A stretch of DNA of 64,000 nt from Lapillicoccus jejuensis (GTDB lineage Bacteria; Actinomycetota; Actinomycetes; Actinomycetales; Dermatophilaceae): NCBI RefSeq assembly GCF_006715055.1, contig NZ_VFMN01000001.1:1302001-1366000 (forward strand). The letters run 5' to 3'. Under the pieces are notes generated by a model. The model was not told the origin of the DNA, made no database searches, and saw only the letters and a list, made by a program, of their open reading frames with translations. Positions 24,740-32,934 of the stretch are shown here, in pieces. Each line of letters starts with the position of its first letter. The first letter of the stretch is position 1. Both the position numbers and the translations under genes were made by a program.

Positions 24740-25627
24740 TCAGGCGCGGGTGAAGCCGGCGCGCTCGGCCGCATCCTCGTCGGTGAACCACACGTGCGGC
24801 TCGCCGGTGTCGTACTTGTCGTGGCCGGGTGAGGCGTACGTCTTGCTGCCCTCCCAGCCCTTGACCGGGTGCCCCAGCGGCATCGCGCCGTCGTCGAGCG
24901 GGGCGGCCGAGCCGACGCTGTAGCCGCCGTCGCGGACCTCCTCGAACGACGACGTCCGGCGGCCTCCCGTCGACGCCTCACCCGCTCCACCACCGTCGCG
25001 CGACCCACCGTCGACCGACCCATCGGTGTCCCCGCCGTCGCTCTCACCCGGCGCGGCGCCCCGGCCGTCCGGGACGGTGGGCGACGAACCCTCGACGAGG
25101 TTGCCGTCGGCGTCCCACTTCTGCTCGCCACCGGCCTCGTCGGCCGTCCAGTCGCCGCGCTGACGGAACTCCTCGCCGGCGGAGATGTCGTGCTTCTGCG
25201 GGTCGTGCTCCTGGGCGAACTCCTCGAGCCGCTGCTCGCGGTCGGACTCGGACTCGCGCTCGGCCTCCTCGTCGGCGTCGGTCTCGCTGGGCCGGTAGGC
25301 CTGGGCGGCCCCGGGCTCGTCGTCGGCCTCGTCGGGGTCGGGGGCGTCCGCGCGCGTCACGGTCGCGTCGGCGCCGCCGGAGGTCGCCGGGCCGGGGCCG
25401 CCGTCACTCGTGCCGTCCTGCGGGGTGACGTCCCCCGCACCGGCGCCCGTCGCGTCCGTGCCGGACGCCCGGTCGTCCGGGGTACCGGCCGTGTCGACGG
25501 GCGAGGCCGACGAGGTGGGCGTCTGCGGGCCGCTGCCGGGGCCGGTGGCCGGGTCCGTAGCGGGTCCGCTCGAGGCGGCGGAGGACCCCCCGGCGGACGA
25601 CCCGGCGGCAGAGGTGGACTGGCCCAT
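24740..25627 (-). CDS. Disordered acidic protein with C-terminal 'sunset'-like motif
   Basis: A 295-residue protein. The first 230 residues are Gly, Ser, Asp, Ala and Pro rich, highly acidic and almost certainly disordered. The C-terminus reads HPVKGWEGSKTYASPGHDKY then EPHVWFTDEDAAERAGF. That pattern (aromatic, PG, Tyr-Asp, then VWF-x-DE-x2-AE-x-AGF) recurs at the ends of various actinobacterial proteins, including extended ribosomal proteins, and is sometimes called a sunset domain. No signal peptide is visible. Function is unknown. TAGGGA seven bases before ATG 25627 could be a leaderless -10, or GGGAG could be a ribosome site. Confidence 0.65.
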   Translation of the reverse strand: MGQSTSAAGSSAGGSSAASSGPATDPATGPGSGPQTPTSSASPVDTAGTPDDRASGTDATGAGAGDVTPQDGTSDGGPGPATSGGADATVTRADAPDPDEADDEPGAAQAYRPSETDADEEAERESESDREQRLEEFAQEHDPQKHDISAGEEFRQRGDWTADEAGGEQKWDADGNLVEGSSPTVPDGRGAAPGESDGGDTDGSVDGGSRDGGGAGEASTGGRRTSSFEEVRDGGYSVGSAAPLDDGAMPLGHPVKGWEGSKTYASPGHDKYDTGEPHVWFTDEDAAERAGFTRA

Positions 25628-25827
25628 GACGGACTCCCTACGTCGCGCTGCTCCCCAGTGAGCGGCTGTGGAGGTCAGGGGTGCCCGCCGCGCCTCCGGG
25701 CCAAACCCCGCACCGACAGCGCGGCGTCACCGCTGACCTGTGCCGCGTGGGTGGGTTCCTGCGCAAGGCGCGGACCGGGGCGCCGTACGGCGTCGTGCGA
25801 CGTCGTCAGTTGGCGCTCAGGTGGTGC
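25628..25827. other. Short intergenic gap
   Basis: About 200 bp between two genes on the minus strand. It must hold the promoter of the disordered-protein gene, but apart from TAGGGA near its start I see no clear promoter, operator or hairpin. Confidence 0.3.
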
Positions 25828-26463
25828 TCAGATGGTGACGGAGCCCTCGGGCGTCGAGAAGGTCACGGCGAGCAGGCCGGGGGTCCCGCGCGGGGCGACG
25901 AAGTCGAAGTGGATCACCGACGAGGTCTTCGACGCCGGCAGGCCGAGCCACTCGGCGACCCGCTGCGGGTCGCCCGCGATCTGCAGCGAGTCGATGTTGA
26001 CCGTCGTCGCGCTGCCGCGAGACGGGTGGACGTCGCCGTCGTCCCACTGGATGTAGTACGGCAGCTGAGGGTCGGACATCAGGCCCTTGACGCCGATCTG
26101 GCGCCAGCGCAGCTCCACCCCGTCGGGGCGGCGGCGGTTGCCGTCGACGGCCTGGCGGCCCAGCCGCTTCTCGACCGGGGCGATGTCGTCGACCGCGACG
26201 ACCCAGCCGAGCCAGCCGCCGCCGCTGGCGGAGCGGGCCTTGACGGCCTGGCCGAACGGCGCCTTGTCCGAAGCCGGGTGGTCGAGGCACTCGACGACCT
26301 CGACGTACCGGTCGTGGGCGAGGGGCAGGACCACGTTGCGGGTGCCGAACCGCGGGTGAACCCCACCGTCGACCGGCAGGACACCGATGAGCTTGCCGAT
26401 GCGTTCGGCGGTGGCTCGCACACCGTCGTGCTCGGCTGCGTAGGAGACGTGGTCAACCCGCAT
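25828..26463 (-). CDS. Glyoxalase/VOC-like domain protein
   Basis: A 211-residue protein. MRVDHVSYAAEHDGVRATAERIGKLIG opens like a VOC-superfamily half (His at position 5 as a candidate metal ligand). A long core GVHPRFGTRNVVLPLAHDRYVEVVECLDH follows, with YVEVVE giving the usual Glu ligand. The pattern matches the larger Glyoxalase_3-type family rather than a small glyoxalase I. ATG 26463 is chosen; an in-frame start at 26526 adds low-quality sequence. Substrate and reaction are unknown. It is a single-gene unit upstream of the disordered protein. Confidence 0.7.
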   Translation of the reverse strand: MRVDHVSYAAEHDGVRATAERIGKLIGVLPVDGGVHPRFGTRNVVLPLAHDRYVEVVECLDHPASDKAPFGQAVKARSASGGGWLGWVVAVDDIAPVEKRLGRQAVDGNRRRPDGVELRWRQIGVKGLMSDPQLPYYIQWDDGDVHPSRGSATTVNIDSLQIAGDPQRVAEWLGLPASKTSSVIHFDFVAPRGTPGLLAVTFSTPEGSVTI

Positions 26464-26599
26464 ACCGACATCGTGACACACCGCAAGGGGTGCTCTTGAC
26501 CACGCCCCAGGGGCCCCAGGCGTCACAGGACGCCGTACGGGGGTCGCGGGTCGCGGCTGGCGGCGGCGGGGCCGACGGGGCGTCGTACGGGCTCAGGTT

Positions 26600-26676
26600 C
26601 GCCGGAGAAGGTAGGGCCTCGCCGGAGAACCGTTCTCCGGCGGGGCCGGACATTATCGGGCGACCCGATAATGTCC
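26600..26676 (-). repeat. Composite palindromic repeat B-A (inverted copy)
   Basis: Unit B at 26620-26642 is here a perfect palindrome (CGCCGGAGAAC, C, GTTCTCCGGCG). Unit A at 26648-26676 has perfect 13-bp arms. An extra half of B lies at 26600-26609. Relative to the cydD copy the element is reversed. It is downstream of the TrmH-like gene. Confidence 0.85.
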
Positions 26677-26683
26677 AGAACCC

Positions 26684-27520
26684 TCAACGGCGTTGGCGGA
26701 CGGCCTCGTACAGCACCACCGCGGCGGCGACGGACACGTTGAGCGAGTTGACCCGGCCGGCCATGGGGATGCGGATGCGCTCGTCGGCGGCGGCGAGCAG
26801 GGCGTCGTCGACGCCGTGCTTCTCGGAGCCGACGGCGACGGCGACCCGGCCCTTGTAGGAGATGTCGGTGTGCTCGGTGCTCGTCTCGGGGGTCGTCACG
26901 ACGAGGCGGATCCCGTTGGCGTGCAGCCAGTCCAGCGTCTCCTGCGTCGTGCCCGCGCCGACGGGGGTGGCGAAGACGGTGCCCTTGGACGCGCGGACGA
27001 CGTTGGGGTTGCCCCAGTCCGTCAGCGGGTCGGCGGCGACGACCGCGTCCACCCCGGCGGCGTCGGCGGTGCGCAGCATCGCGCCGAGGTTGCCCGGCTT
27101 CTCGACGCCCTGGGCGAGCAGGACGAGGTCCTTCTTGCCGACCGGCAGCTCGTGGACCGGGCGGCCGACGGCGCCGACGACGCCGAGCAGCCCGTCCGCA
27201 CCCTCGCGGTAGGCGACCTTCTCGAAGGCCGACCGGGACAGCCGCACCACCGGCACCCGCAGCGTGCGCAGCCGCGCGAGCAGCTCGTCCTGCTCGCCGA
27301 TGTCCTGGCTCCCGGCTCGGCCGGCCGGGCTGAACAGCTCGGGGCAGACGTAGAGCTCCGTGGGCACGACGCCGGCGGCGAGCGCGAGCGCCAGCTCCTC
27401 GTAGCCCTCGACGAGCGTCGTGCGCGACTCCTCGCGGTCGCGGCGCCGGCGCAGCCCGGAGAGCGCCTTGAGCCGCGGGTTCGCCGCCGACGTGATGAGT
27501 AGGTCGTCGTCCACGCTCAT
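26684..27520 (-). CDS. TrmH/SpoU-family RNA 2'-O-methyltransferase
   Basis: A 278-residue SPOUT methyltransferase acting on rRNA or tRNA with S-adenosylmethionine. The N-terminal substrate-binding part reads ITSAANPRLKALSGLRRRRDREESRTTLVEGYEEL. The trefoil-knot motifs follow: EKPGNLGAMLRTADAAGVDAVV (motif 1, with the Asn and Arg), VAVAVGSEKHGVDD (motif 2) and IPMAGRVNSLNVSVAAAVVLYEA (motif 3). The target nucleotide cannot be named. It overlaps the HAD gene by ATGA and is the second gene of that pair. It ends beside a composite palindromic repeat. Confidence 0.92.
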   Translation of the reverse strand: MSVDDDLLITSAANPRLKALSGLRRRRDREESRTTLVEGYEELALALAAGVVPTELYVCPELFSPAGRAGSQDIGEQDELLARLRTLRVPVVRLSRSAFEKVAYREGADGLLGVVGAVGRPVHELPVGKKDLVLLAQGVEKPGNLGAMLRTADAAGVDAVVAADPLTDWGNPNVVRASKGTVFATPVGAGTTQETLDWLHANGIRLVVTTPETSTEHTDISYKGRVAVAVGSEKHGVDDALLAAADERIRIPMAGRVNSLNVSVAAAVVLYEAVRQRR

Positions 27521-28326
27521 CCCTCCAGCAGCGACCGCAGCACGGGGACCAGCCCGTCGTCGTCGACGTCGCCGGTCACCTCGTCGGCGACCGCCTTGAC
27601 CTCGTCGGGCGCGTTGCCCATGGCGACCCCGCGGGCGGCCCACTGGAGCATCTCGACGTCGTTGCGCTGGTCGCCGACGGCGACCGTGTCGCCCGGCTCG
27701 ACGTGCAGCCGCCGCCGGACCAGCTCGAGCGCCGAGCCCTTGCTCACGCCCTCGGGGTTGAGGTCGAGCCAGGCCGTCCACCCGACGGCGTACGCCACCC
27801 CGTGCAGTCCGGCGGCCTCGACCTGGGCCATGAACTCCGCCGCGTCGGCGTCCGGCCTGCGCAGTGTGACACGGGTCGCGGGCGCGGACACCAGCTCCTC
27901 CCACGGCACGACGACCTGCTCGCCGCCGAGCTCCCCGTCGGGGTACGGCGCGCTGACCTTGAACCCGACGCCGAGGTCCTCGACCGCGACGAGCGCGTCG
28001 GGGATGGCCTCGCGCAGCAGGGTGAGCACCGGGCGCGGGTCGAAGGTCACCGTGTCGACCACCACGTAGCCCCCCGGCTGGGACGGGTCGAGCTCGATCG
28101 TCACGGCGCCGTTGGAGCACACGCAGAACCCGCGCTCGAGGCCGAGCATCGCGACCACCGGCATCGTCGCGACGATCGAGCGACCGGTCGCGATGGTCAG
28201 GTGGTGCCCGGCGGCGACGACGGCCGAGACGGCGTCCCCGACGTGCGGCGACAGCTCCCCGACGTGGGTGAGGGTCGTGCCGTCGAGGTCGAGCGCGACG
28301 AGCTTCGGCGGGGCGGCGGCGGGCAC
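27517..28326 (-). CDS. HAD-superfamily phosphatase, Cof type
   Basis: A 269-residue hydrolase of the Cof/type IIB HAD group. Motif I is LVALDLDGTTL near residue 10-20, motif II is TIATGRS, motif III includes the lysine of GVSKGSALELV, and motif IV is VAVGDQRNDVEMLQWAARGVAMGNAP. The IIB cap lies between motifs II and III. Such enzymes remove phosphate from sugar phosphates or nucleotides. The GTG start is preceded six bases away by TAGGGT, a candidate leaderless promoter. It leads a two-gene unit with the methyltransferase. Confidence 0.92.
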   Translation of the reverse strand: MPAAAPPKLVALDLDGTTLTHVGELSPHVGDAVSAVVAAGHHLTIATGRSIVATMPVVAMLGLERGFCVCSNGAVTIELDPSQPGGYVVVDTVTFDPRPVLTLLREAIPDALVAVEDLGVGFKVSAPYPDGELGGEQVVVPWEELVSAPATRVTLRRPDADAAEFMAQVEAAGLHGVAYAVGWTAWLDLNPEGVSKGSALELVRRRLHVEPGDTVAVGDQRNDVEMLQWAARGVAMGNAPDEVKAVADEVTGDVDDDGLVPVLRSLLEG

Positions 28327-28332
28327 GGGACA

Positions 28333-28338
28333 ACCCTA
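28333..28338 (-). promoter_or_regulatory. Candidate leaderless -10 element of the HAD gene
   Basis: Minus-strand TAGGGT, six bases before GTG 28326, with no ribosome-binding site. Confidence 0.5.
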
Positions 28339-28422
28339 CGGGGGCCCGTACGACGCCGCCCCCGAGCCCGCCGCAGCCCCCGACCCACCCCGCCGTGGCG
28401 CCCGCGGCCCGGACGTGGTTCG

Positions 28423-29046
28423 GTGTCATCCGTGCAGCTGGCGACCGTGGCGACGACGTTCGCACTCGTCTTCGTCGGCGAGCTGCCCGACAAGACGGCC
28501 ATCGCCGGGCTCGTCCTCGGCACCCGCTACCGCTGGTGGTGGGCCTTCGCCGGCATCGCCGCCGCGTTCCTCACCCACGTCGTCATCGCCGTCACGGCCG
28601 GCTCGCTGCTCGGGCTGCTGCCCGAGCGGGTCCTCCAGGTCGTCGTCGGCCTGGTCTTCCTCGCGGGCGCCGTCCTGGTCTGGCGCGAGGGGAACGAGGA
28701 CGAGGACGACGAGGAGGACGAGGAGGAGGCCGCCGTCACCGCCGCCGAGGGCGGCGCCGCCGCGATCGGCTTCTGGAAGGTCGCGGCCCTCTCCTACGGC
28801 GTCATCTTCCTCGCCGAGTGGGGCGACATCACCCAGATCCTCACCGCCAACCTCGCCGCCCGCTACCGCGACCCGCTCTCGGTCGGCCTCGGCGCGACCC
28901 TCGGCCTGTGGGGTGTGGGGCTGCTCTCCGTCGTCGGCGGCAAGGCTCTGCTGCGGGTCCTGCCCATGACGTGGATCGCGCGCACCGCCGCGCTCGTCAT
29001 GACGGTGCTCGGCGTCGTCGACCTGGTCCGCGCCGCCCGCGGCTGA
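28423..29046 (+). CDS. GDT1/TMEM165-family membrane protein (cation transporter)
   Basis: A 207-residue membrane protein made of two three-helix halves. Each half carries the family's acidic motif: VFVGELPDKTAIAGLVLG near 15-30 and FLAEWGDITQILTANLAAR near 125-143. The halves are joined by a long acidic linker EDEDDEEDEEE around 90-100. Members in other organisms export Mn2+ or Ca2+/H+; the ion here is inferred from family only. Two in-frame GTG codons (28423, 28432) are possible starts. It is divergent from the HAD gene. Confidence 0.85.
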   Translation: MSSVQLATVATTFALVFVGELPDKTAIAGLVLGTRYRWWWAFAGIAAAFLTHVVIAVTAGSLLGLLPERVLQVVVGLVFLAGAVLVWREGNEDEDDEEDEEEAAVTAAEGGAAAIGFWKVAALSYGVIFLAEWGDITQILTANLAARYRDPLSVGLGATLGLWGVGLLSVVGGKALLRVLPMTWIARTAALVMTVLGVVDLVRAARG

Positions 29047-29064
29047 CGCAGCGTCCGCACCACG

Positions 29065-30318
29065 TCAGGCACGCACCCGGAGCGCCTCGCGCAGCGAGAG
29101 CCGGCGCTGGGTCTGCAGCAGCGTGCGCGAGTAGAGCCGCTCCCCCACCCACACGGCGAGCACGACGAAGGCCAGCGTCAGCCCGAGCGACACCACCGGC
29201 TCCCACCACTGGGCCGTCCCCGCGAAGAGCCGCTGCGGCATGGCCAGGACCGACAGCACCGGCACGAACGAGGCGACGACCTGCACCGTCCCCTGCCCGA
29301 CGAGGCCGAGGACCATCGTGATGACGAGGACCATGCTCAGCACCGGCGTCGTCGACTGCAGGTCCTCGTTGCGGGTGGCCAGCGCCCCCGCGGCCGCCCA
29401 CAGGCAGGCCAGGGCGACGAACCCGGCGAGGAAGAAGACCAGGAACCACCCCGACGCGGTCGCCACCGCGGGCAGCAGGGTGCGGTACGACGACATCGAC
29501 ACCCCGACCAGCCCCACGCCGACGAAGAGGACCATCTGCGCGAGCGCCAGCGCGCTGGTCCCGGCGACCTTGCCGAGCAGCAGCTGGCGCACCGGCACCG
29601 CGGAGACGAGGATCTCGACGACCCGGGACTGCTTCTCCTCGACGACGCTGCTCGCGATCGACATCCCGAACAGCAGCGACGCGAGGTAGAAGAGGAACGC
29701 GAAGACGAGCGCGACGACGTACTTCACCGCGTCGTCGCCGCCCGGGTCGAGCCGGTCGAGCGACAGCGTCGACCCGGCGGTCAGCGCCGACACGCTGGTC
29801 CCGGCGGCGGCCGCGTTGGTGGCGAGCACCTGCTGCTGGACGGCTTCGCGGACGAGCGCGGTGAGCGAGGAGTCGGCGGCGTCCTTGCTCACCAGCCGCC
29901 ACGCGGTGCCGTCGTGGACCAGGCCGACGTCGGCGGTGCCGCCGCGCACGGCCGCCGTGACCGCTGCCGGGTCGGTGGCGTCGGTGACCGTCAGGTCGAC
30001 GGGCCGGCCCTGCTCGTCGCCGAGCCGGTCGGCGGCCGCCAGGACGGTGCGCGCGCCGTCGCCGGTCGCGACCGCGGTGACGCTGTCGCGGTGCTGGCCG
30101 AGGACGACCTGGAGCGCGAACGACCCGGCGAGCAGCGCGAGGGTGAGCGCGGTCGAGACGAGGAAGTTCTTGTCGGTGAGCTTGACGTGGATCTCCCGCG
30201 CGGCGACGACGCGCCACGGCGCCGACGGCGGGCGCGGTCCCGGGTCCTGCGGGGCGCCGTACGGGGCCCCGGGGGCGGCGGGCGAGGGAGCGGACGTCGT
30301 ACGGGGCTCGGCGGTCAT
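29065..30318 (-). CDS. ABC-2 type exporter permease (NatB-like)
   Basis: A 417-residue membrane protein. The first helix is at about residue 55-75, then a large external segment of about 130 residues, then five to six helices from about 205. FGMSIASSVVEEKQSRVVEILVSAVPVRQLLLGKVAGTS is the diagnostic cytoplasmic segment of NatB/ABC-2 permeases. These export Na+ or peptides/lipids with the NatA-like ATPase encoded upstream. The N-terminal tail is Pro/Ala-rich. Its ATG overlaps the ATPase stop (ATGA). Substrate unknown. Confidence 0.9.
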   Translation of the reverse strand: MTAEPRTTSAPSPAAPGAPYGAPQDPGPRPPSAPWRVVAAREIHVKLTDKNFLVSTALTLALLAGSFALQVVLGQHRDSVTAVATGDGARTVLAAADRLGDEQGRPVDLTVTDATDPAAVTAAVRGGTADVGLVHDGTAWRLVSKDAADSSLTALVREAVQQQVLATNAAAAGTSVSALTAGSTLSLDRLDPGGDDAVKYVVALVFAFLFYLASLLFGMSIASSVVEEKQSRVVEILVSAVPVRQLLLGKVAGTSALALAQMVLFVGVGLVGVSMSSYRTLLPAVATASGWFLVFFLAGFVALACLWAAAGALATRNEDLQSTTPVLSMVLVITMVLGLVGQGTVQVVASFVPVLSVLAMPQRLFAGTAQWWEPVVSLGLTLAFVVLAVWVGERLYSRTLLQTQRRLSLREALRVRA

Positions 30319-31196
30319 GCCGTGACCTCCCGGTAGATCTCGGAGAGCGAGGGGACGAGCGGGCTGAGCTCGCGGACCGAGCCGCGGGCGAGGGCCTCGC
30401 GCAGGACGCGGTCGGCGGCGTCGTGGGCGAGCAGCTCGAGGACGGCGGTGCCGCCGTCGACGTCGAGGACGCTGACGCCGTCGACGTCGCGGACCCAGCC
30501 GGCGTCGCCGTCGACGACGAGGCGGTGCCGCACGCGGCCCCGGTGGCGCAGCTCGTCGGTGGTGCCGGCGGCGACGACGCGGCCGCGGGAGAGGACGACG
30601 AGCGAGTCGCAGAGCCGCTCGACGAGGTCGAGCTGGTGGCTGGAGAAGAGGACCGGGACGCCGCGGGCGGCGTGCTCGCGCAGCAGGTCGGCCATCGCGT
30701 CGACGGCCTCCGGGTCGAGGCCGGAGAACGGCTCGTCGAGGACGAGCGCGCTCGGGGTGGCCAGCAGCGCGGCGGCGATCTGGACGCGCTGCTGGTTGCC
30801 CAGGCTCAGCGACTCGAGCTTGTCGCCGGCGCGGTCGGCGAGGCCGAACCGCTCGAGGTGCTCCGTCGCGGCGGCCGTCGCGGCGGCGGCGGTGAGGCCG
30901 TGCAGCCGCCCGAGGTAGACCAGCTGGCGCAGCAGCGGCTGCTTCGGGTAGAGCCCGCGTTCCTCCGGCATGTAGCCGAACCGGGCCCGGTCGGCCGGGG
31001 TCGCCGGGCGGCCCTGCCACAGCACCTCGCCGGCGGTCGGGCGCAGGATGCCCATGACCATCCGCATCGTCGTCGTCTTGCCGGCGCCGTTGCCGCCGAC
31101 GAAGCCGGTCAGCGTGCCGGCCGGCACGCTGAGGTCGACGCCGTCGACGGCGGTGACGTCGCCGAAGGTCCGGGTCAGGCCGCGGGTCTCCAGCAC
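30315..31196 (-). CDS. ABC exporter ATPase (NatA-like)
   Basis: A 293-residue ATPase. Walker A is GGNGAGKTT near residue 35-43, the signature is LSLGNQQRVQIAAALL, and Walker B is ALVLDEPFSGLDPEAV. The Q-N-Q signature form is common in ABC-2 exporters. The last 80 residues are the regulatory extension. The GTG start is preceded by a very good AGGAGGTG ribosome site. A TAGGGT box at 31251-31246 with about 50 nt of leader is the likely promoter, which lies inside the C-terminal extension of the monooxygenase ORF upstream. Confidence 0.93.
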   Translation of the reverse strand: MLETRGLTRTFGDVTAVDGVDLSVPAGTLTGFVGGNGAGKTTTMRMVMGILRPTAGEVLWQGRPATPADRARFGYMPEERGLYPKQPLLRQLVYLGRLHGLTAAAATAAATEHLERFGLADRAGDKLESLSLGNQQRVQIAAALLATPSALVLDEPFSGLDPEAVDAMADLLREHAARGVPVLFSSHQLDLVERLCDSLVVLSRGRVVAAGTTDELRHRGRVRHRLVVDGDAGWVRDVDGVSVLDVDGGTAVLELLAHDAADRVLREALARGSVRELSPLVPSLSEIYREVTA

Positions 31197-32842
31197 GGGG
31201 CACCTCCTGGTCGGGCCGGGCGCCCGGTGGCGCCCGTCTGGTCCGACCCTAGGAACGGGCGGCGCCCCGGGGGATCACCCGCGCGGCGGAGATCGGCGCC
31301 CGGCTCCCCCTCCCCCGCGCGAGGGACGCCGTACGGCGACCGGCCGGTCCACCCTGCGTACGCCGCCGCCCATCCCGCGGGCCCGTCGGCGGCGGGGTCG
31401 CGCCGGTCGCCCGCCCAGGCGACGTAGCCGTCGGGGCGGACCAGCAGGGCCGGGCCGTCGTCGGTGCGGCGGGTCTGCGCGAGCCCGACACCGTCGACCG
31501 GGGCGTCGTCGCGGCCGCGGACGAGCCGGAACGCCGGGGCCGGGAGGGGGTCGGACCCCTCGAGCGGGACGGTGGCGGCGCGGGTGCCGACGAGCGGGTG
31601 GGCGGCGGGCCGTCCGCCCTGTCGCGGCGGGGCGTCGTACCGCAGCGAGGTGCCGGCGACGCCCCCGGCGATCCGGGCCGGCACGCCGGGGACGCGGACG
31701 GCGAGGGCGACGAGCAGGTCGCGCAGCAGGGGCAGCGGCTGGGGGTGCAGCAGCAGCGCCCGGAGCATCCCGCCGGAGCGGCGCAGGACCGCGGCGCCGA
31801 CCGGGTGGCGCTCGTCCTGGTAGCTGTCGAGGACCGGGTCGGGCGCGCCGGCGAGGACGGCGTCGAGCTTCCAGGCGAGGTTCACCGCGTCCTGGATGCC
31901 GGTGTTCATCCCCTGCCCGCCGACGGGCGAGTGGACGTGGGCGGCGTCGCCGGCGAGCAGCACCCGGCCGTGGCGGTAGGCGCCGACCTGCCGCTCGTCG
32001 GAGTGGAAGCGCGAGCGCCAGCCGACCTCGGCGACCCCGACGTCGCGGCCCAACGCCTCGTGCAGCACCTCGCCGACCCGGTCCTCGTCGACGGGATCGG
32101 ACTCGGGGCGCTGGTCGCGCCGGTCCCAGGTCATCGAGCGGAACCAGCCGTCGCCGTACGGCGCGAGGAAGCCGAAGACCTGCGTCGTCGTCCCGACGGT
32201 CAGGCCGCCGTCGGCGGTCGGCGGGTCGGTGAGCCGCACGTCGGCGAGGACGACGGAGGACAGCACGGTGGGGCCGGGGAAGGGGACGCCCAGCAGGTCG
32301 CGGACGGTGCTGTGCGCGCCGTCGGCGGCGACGACGTACGACGCCCGCCGGGTCCCGGTGGTGCCGTCGGCGTCCCGGGTCGTCACCGTGACGCCGTCCG
32401 CGTCCTGGGTGAGGCCGACGACCTCGACGCCGCGCTCGACCCGGGCGCCCTGGGTCTCGGCGTACCGGAGCAGGGCCGCGTCGACGACGGTCTGCGGTGC
32501 GATGAGGACGAAGGGGAACGGGGTGTCGAGCACGTCGAACTCCAGGCGGCCGCGGCCGAGCAACCGGACGCTGCGGGTGGGGCTGCCCTCGGCGACGAGG
32601 TCGTCCGCCAGGCCGCGGTCGGCCAGGACCTCGAGGGTGCGCGGCATCGTCGCGAAGGCGCGGCTCGCCCGGCCGGGCTCGGGGCGCCGGTCGAGGACGA
32701 CGACGCGGCGGCCGAGCGCGGCGAGGTCGCCGGCGGCGGTGAGGCCGGTCGGGCCGGCGCCGACGACGAGGACGTCGACCTGCTCCGGCGTCCGGGGCCT
32801 CCCGGACGTCAGGGGCGTCGGGTGCGGGTGGGTGGTGGACAT
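31175..32842 (-). CDS. FAD-dependent aromatic monooxygenase
   Basis: A 555-residue class A flavin monooxygenase (PheA/TfdB group). The FAD-binding GxGxxG is VLVVGAGPTGLTAAGDLAALG near the N-terminus. The DG motif is VAADGAHSTVRDLLG, and GRVLLAGDAAHVHSPVGGQGMNTGIQDAVNLAWKLDAVL is the GD motif. Such enzymes hydroxylate phenolic rings using NAD(P)H, often in polyketide or antibiotic modification. The C-terminal 60 residues after about 495 are Gly/Pro/Arg-rich and unlike the family, and they overlap the next gene by 22 bp; a lost stop codon is possible. It is divergent from TetR with shared operators. Confidence 0.85.
   Translation of the reverse strand: MSTTHPHPTPLTSGRPRTPEQVDVLVVGAGPTGLTAAGDLAALGRRVVVLDRRPEPGRASRAFATMPRTLEVLADRGLADDLVAEGSPTRSVRLLGRGRLEFDVLDTPFPFVLIAPQTVVDAALLRYAETQGARVERGVEVVGLTQDADGVTVTTRDADGTTGTRRASYVVAADGAHSTVRDLLGVPFPGPTVLSSVVLADVRLTDPPTADGGLTVGTTTQVFGFLAPYGDGWFRSMTWDRRDQRPESDPVDEDRVGEVLHEALGRDVGVAEVGWRSRFHSDERQVGAYRHGRVLLAGDAAHVHSPVGGQGMNTGIQDAVNLAWKLDAVLAGAPDPVLDSYQDERHPVGAAVLRRSGGMLRALLLHPQPLPLLRDLLVALAVRVPGVPARIAGGVAGTSLRYDAPPRQGGRPAAHPLVGTRAATVPLEGSDPLPAPAFRLVRGRDDAPVDGVGLAQTRRTDDGPALLVRPDGYVAWAGDRRDPAADGPAGWAAAYAGWTGRSPYGVPRAGEGEPGADLRRAGDPPGRRPFLGSDQTGATGRPARPGGAPCWRPAA
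31246..31251 (-). promoter_or_regulatory. Candidate promoter -10 of the NatAB-like operon
   Basis: Minus-strand TAGGGT lies about 50 nt before the ATPase GTG, with an inverted repeat GGGCGCCACCGGGCGCCC in the leader. It overlaps coding sequence of the preceding gene. Confidence 0.35.
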
Positions 32843-32859
32843 GGCGGGCTCCTCCCGAT

Positions 32860-32879
32860 AAGTCAACGGCTGTTGACTT
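32860..32879. promoter_or_regulatory. TetR operator 1 (perfect palindrome)
   Basis: AAGTCAAC-GGCT-GTTGACTT, a perfect 8-bp-arm palindrome, just upstream of the monooxygenase gene and in the region shared with the divergent TetR gene. GTTGACTT also gives a -35-like TTGACT. Confidence 0.75.
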
Positions 32880-32903
32880 CGACGGTAGACCCGCACCCGC
32901 ATC

Positions 32904-32923
32904 AAGTCAACAGATGATGACTT
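32904..32923. promoter_or_regulatory. TetR operator 2
   Basis: AAGTCAAC-AGAT-GATGACTT differs from operator 1 by one arm base and the centre. It ends exactly on the first base of the TAGGCT -10 of the TetR gene. Centres of the two sites are 44 bp apart, about four helical turns. Confidence 0.75.
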
Positions 32924-32928
32924 AGGCT
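32923..32928 (+). promoter_or_regulatory. Candidate leaderless -10 element of the TetR gene
   Basis: TAGGCT, six bases, then ATG 32935. The second operator abuts it, which fits autorepression. Confidence 0.55.
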
Positions 32929-32934
32929 GCGGCC

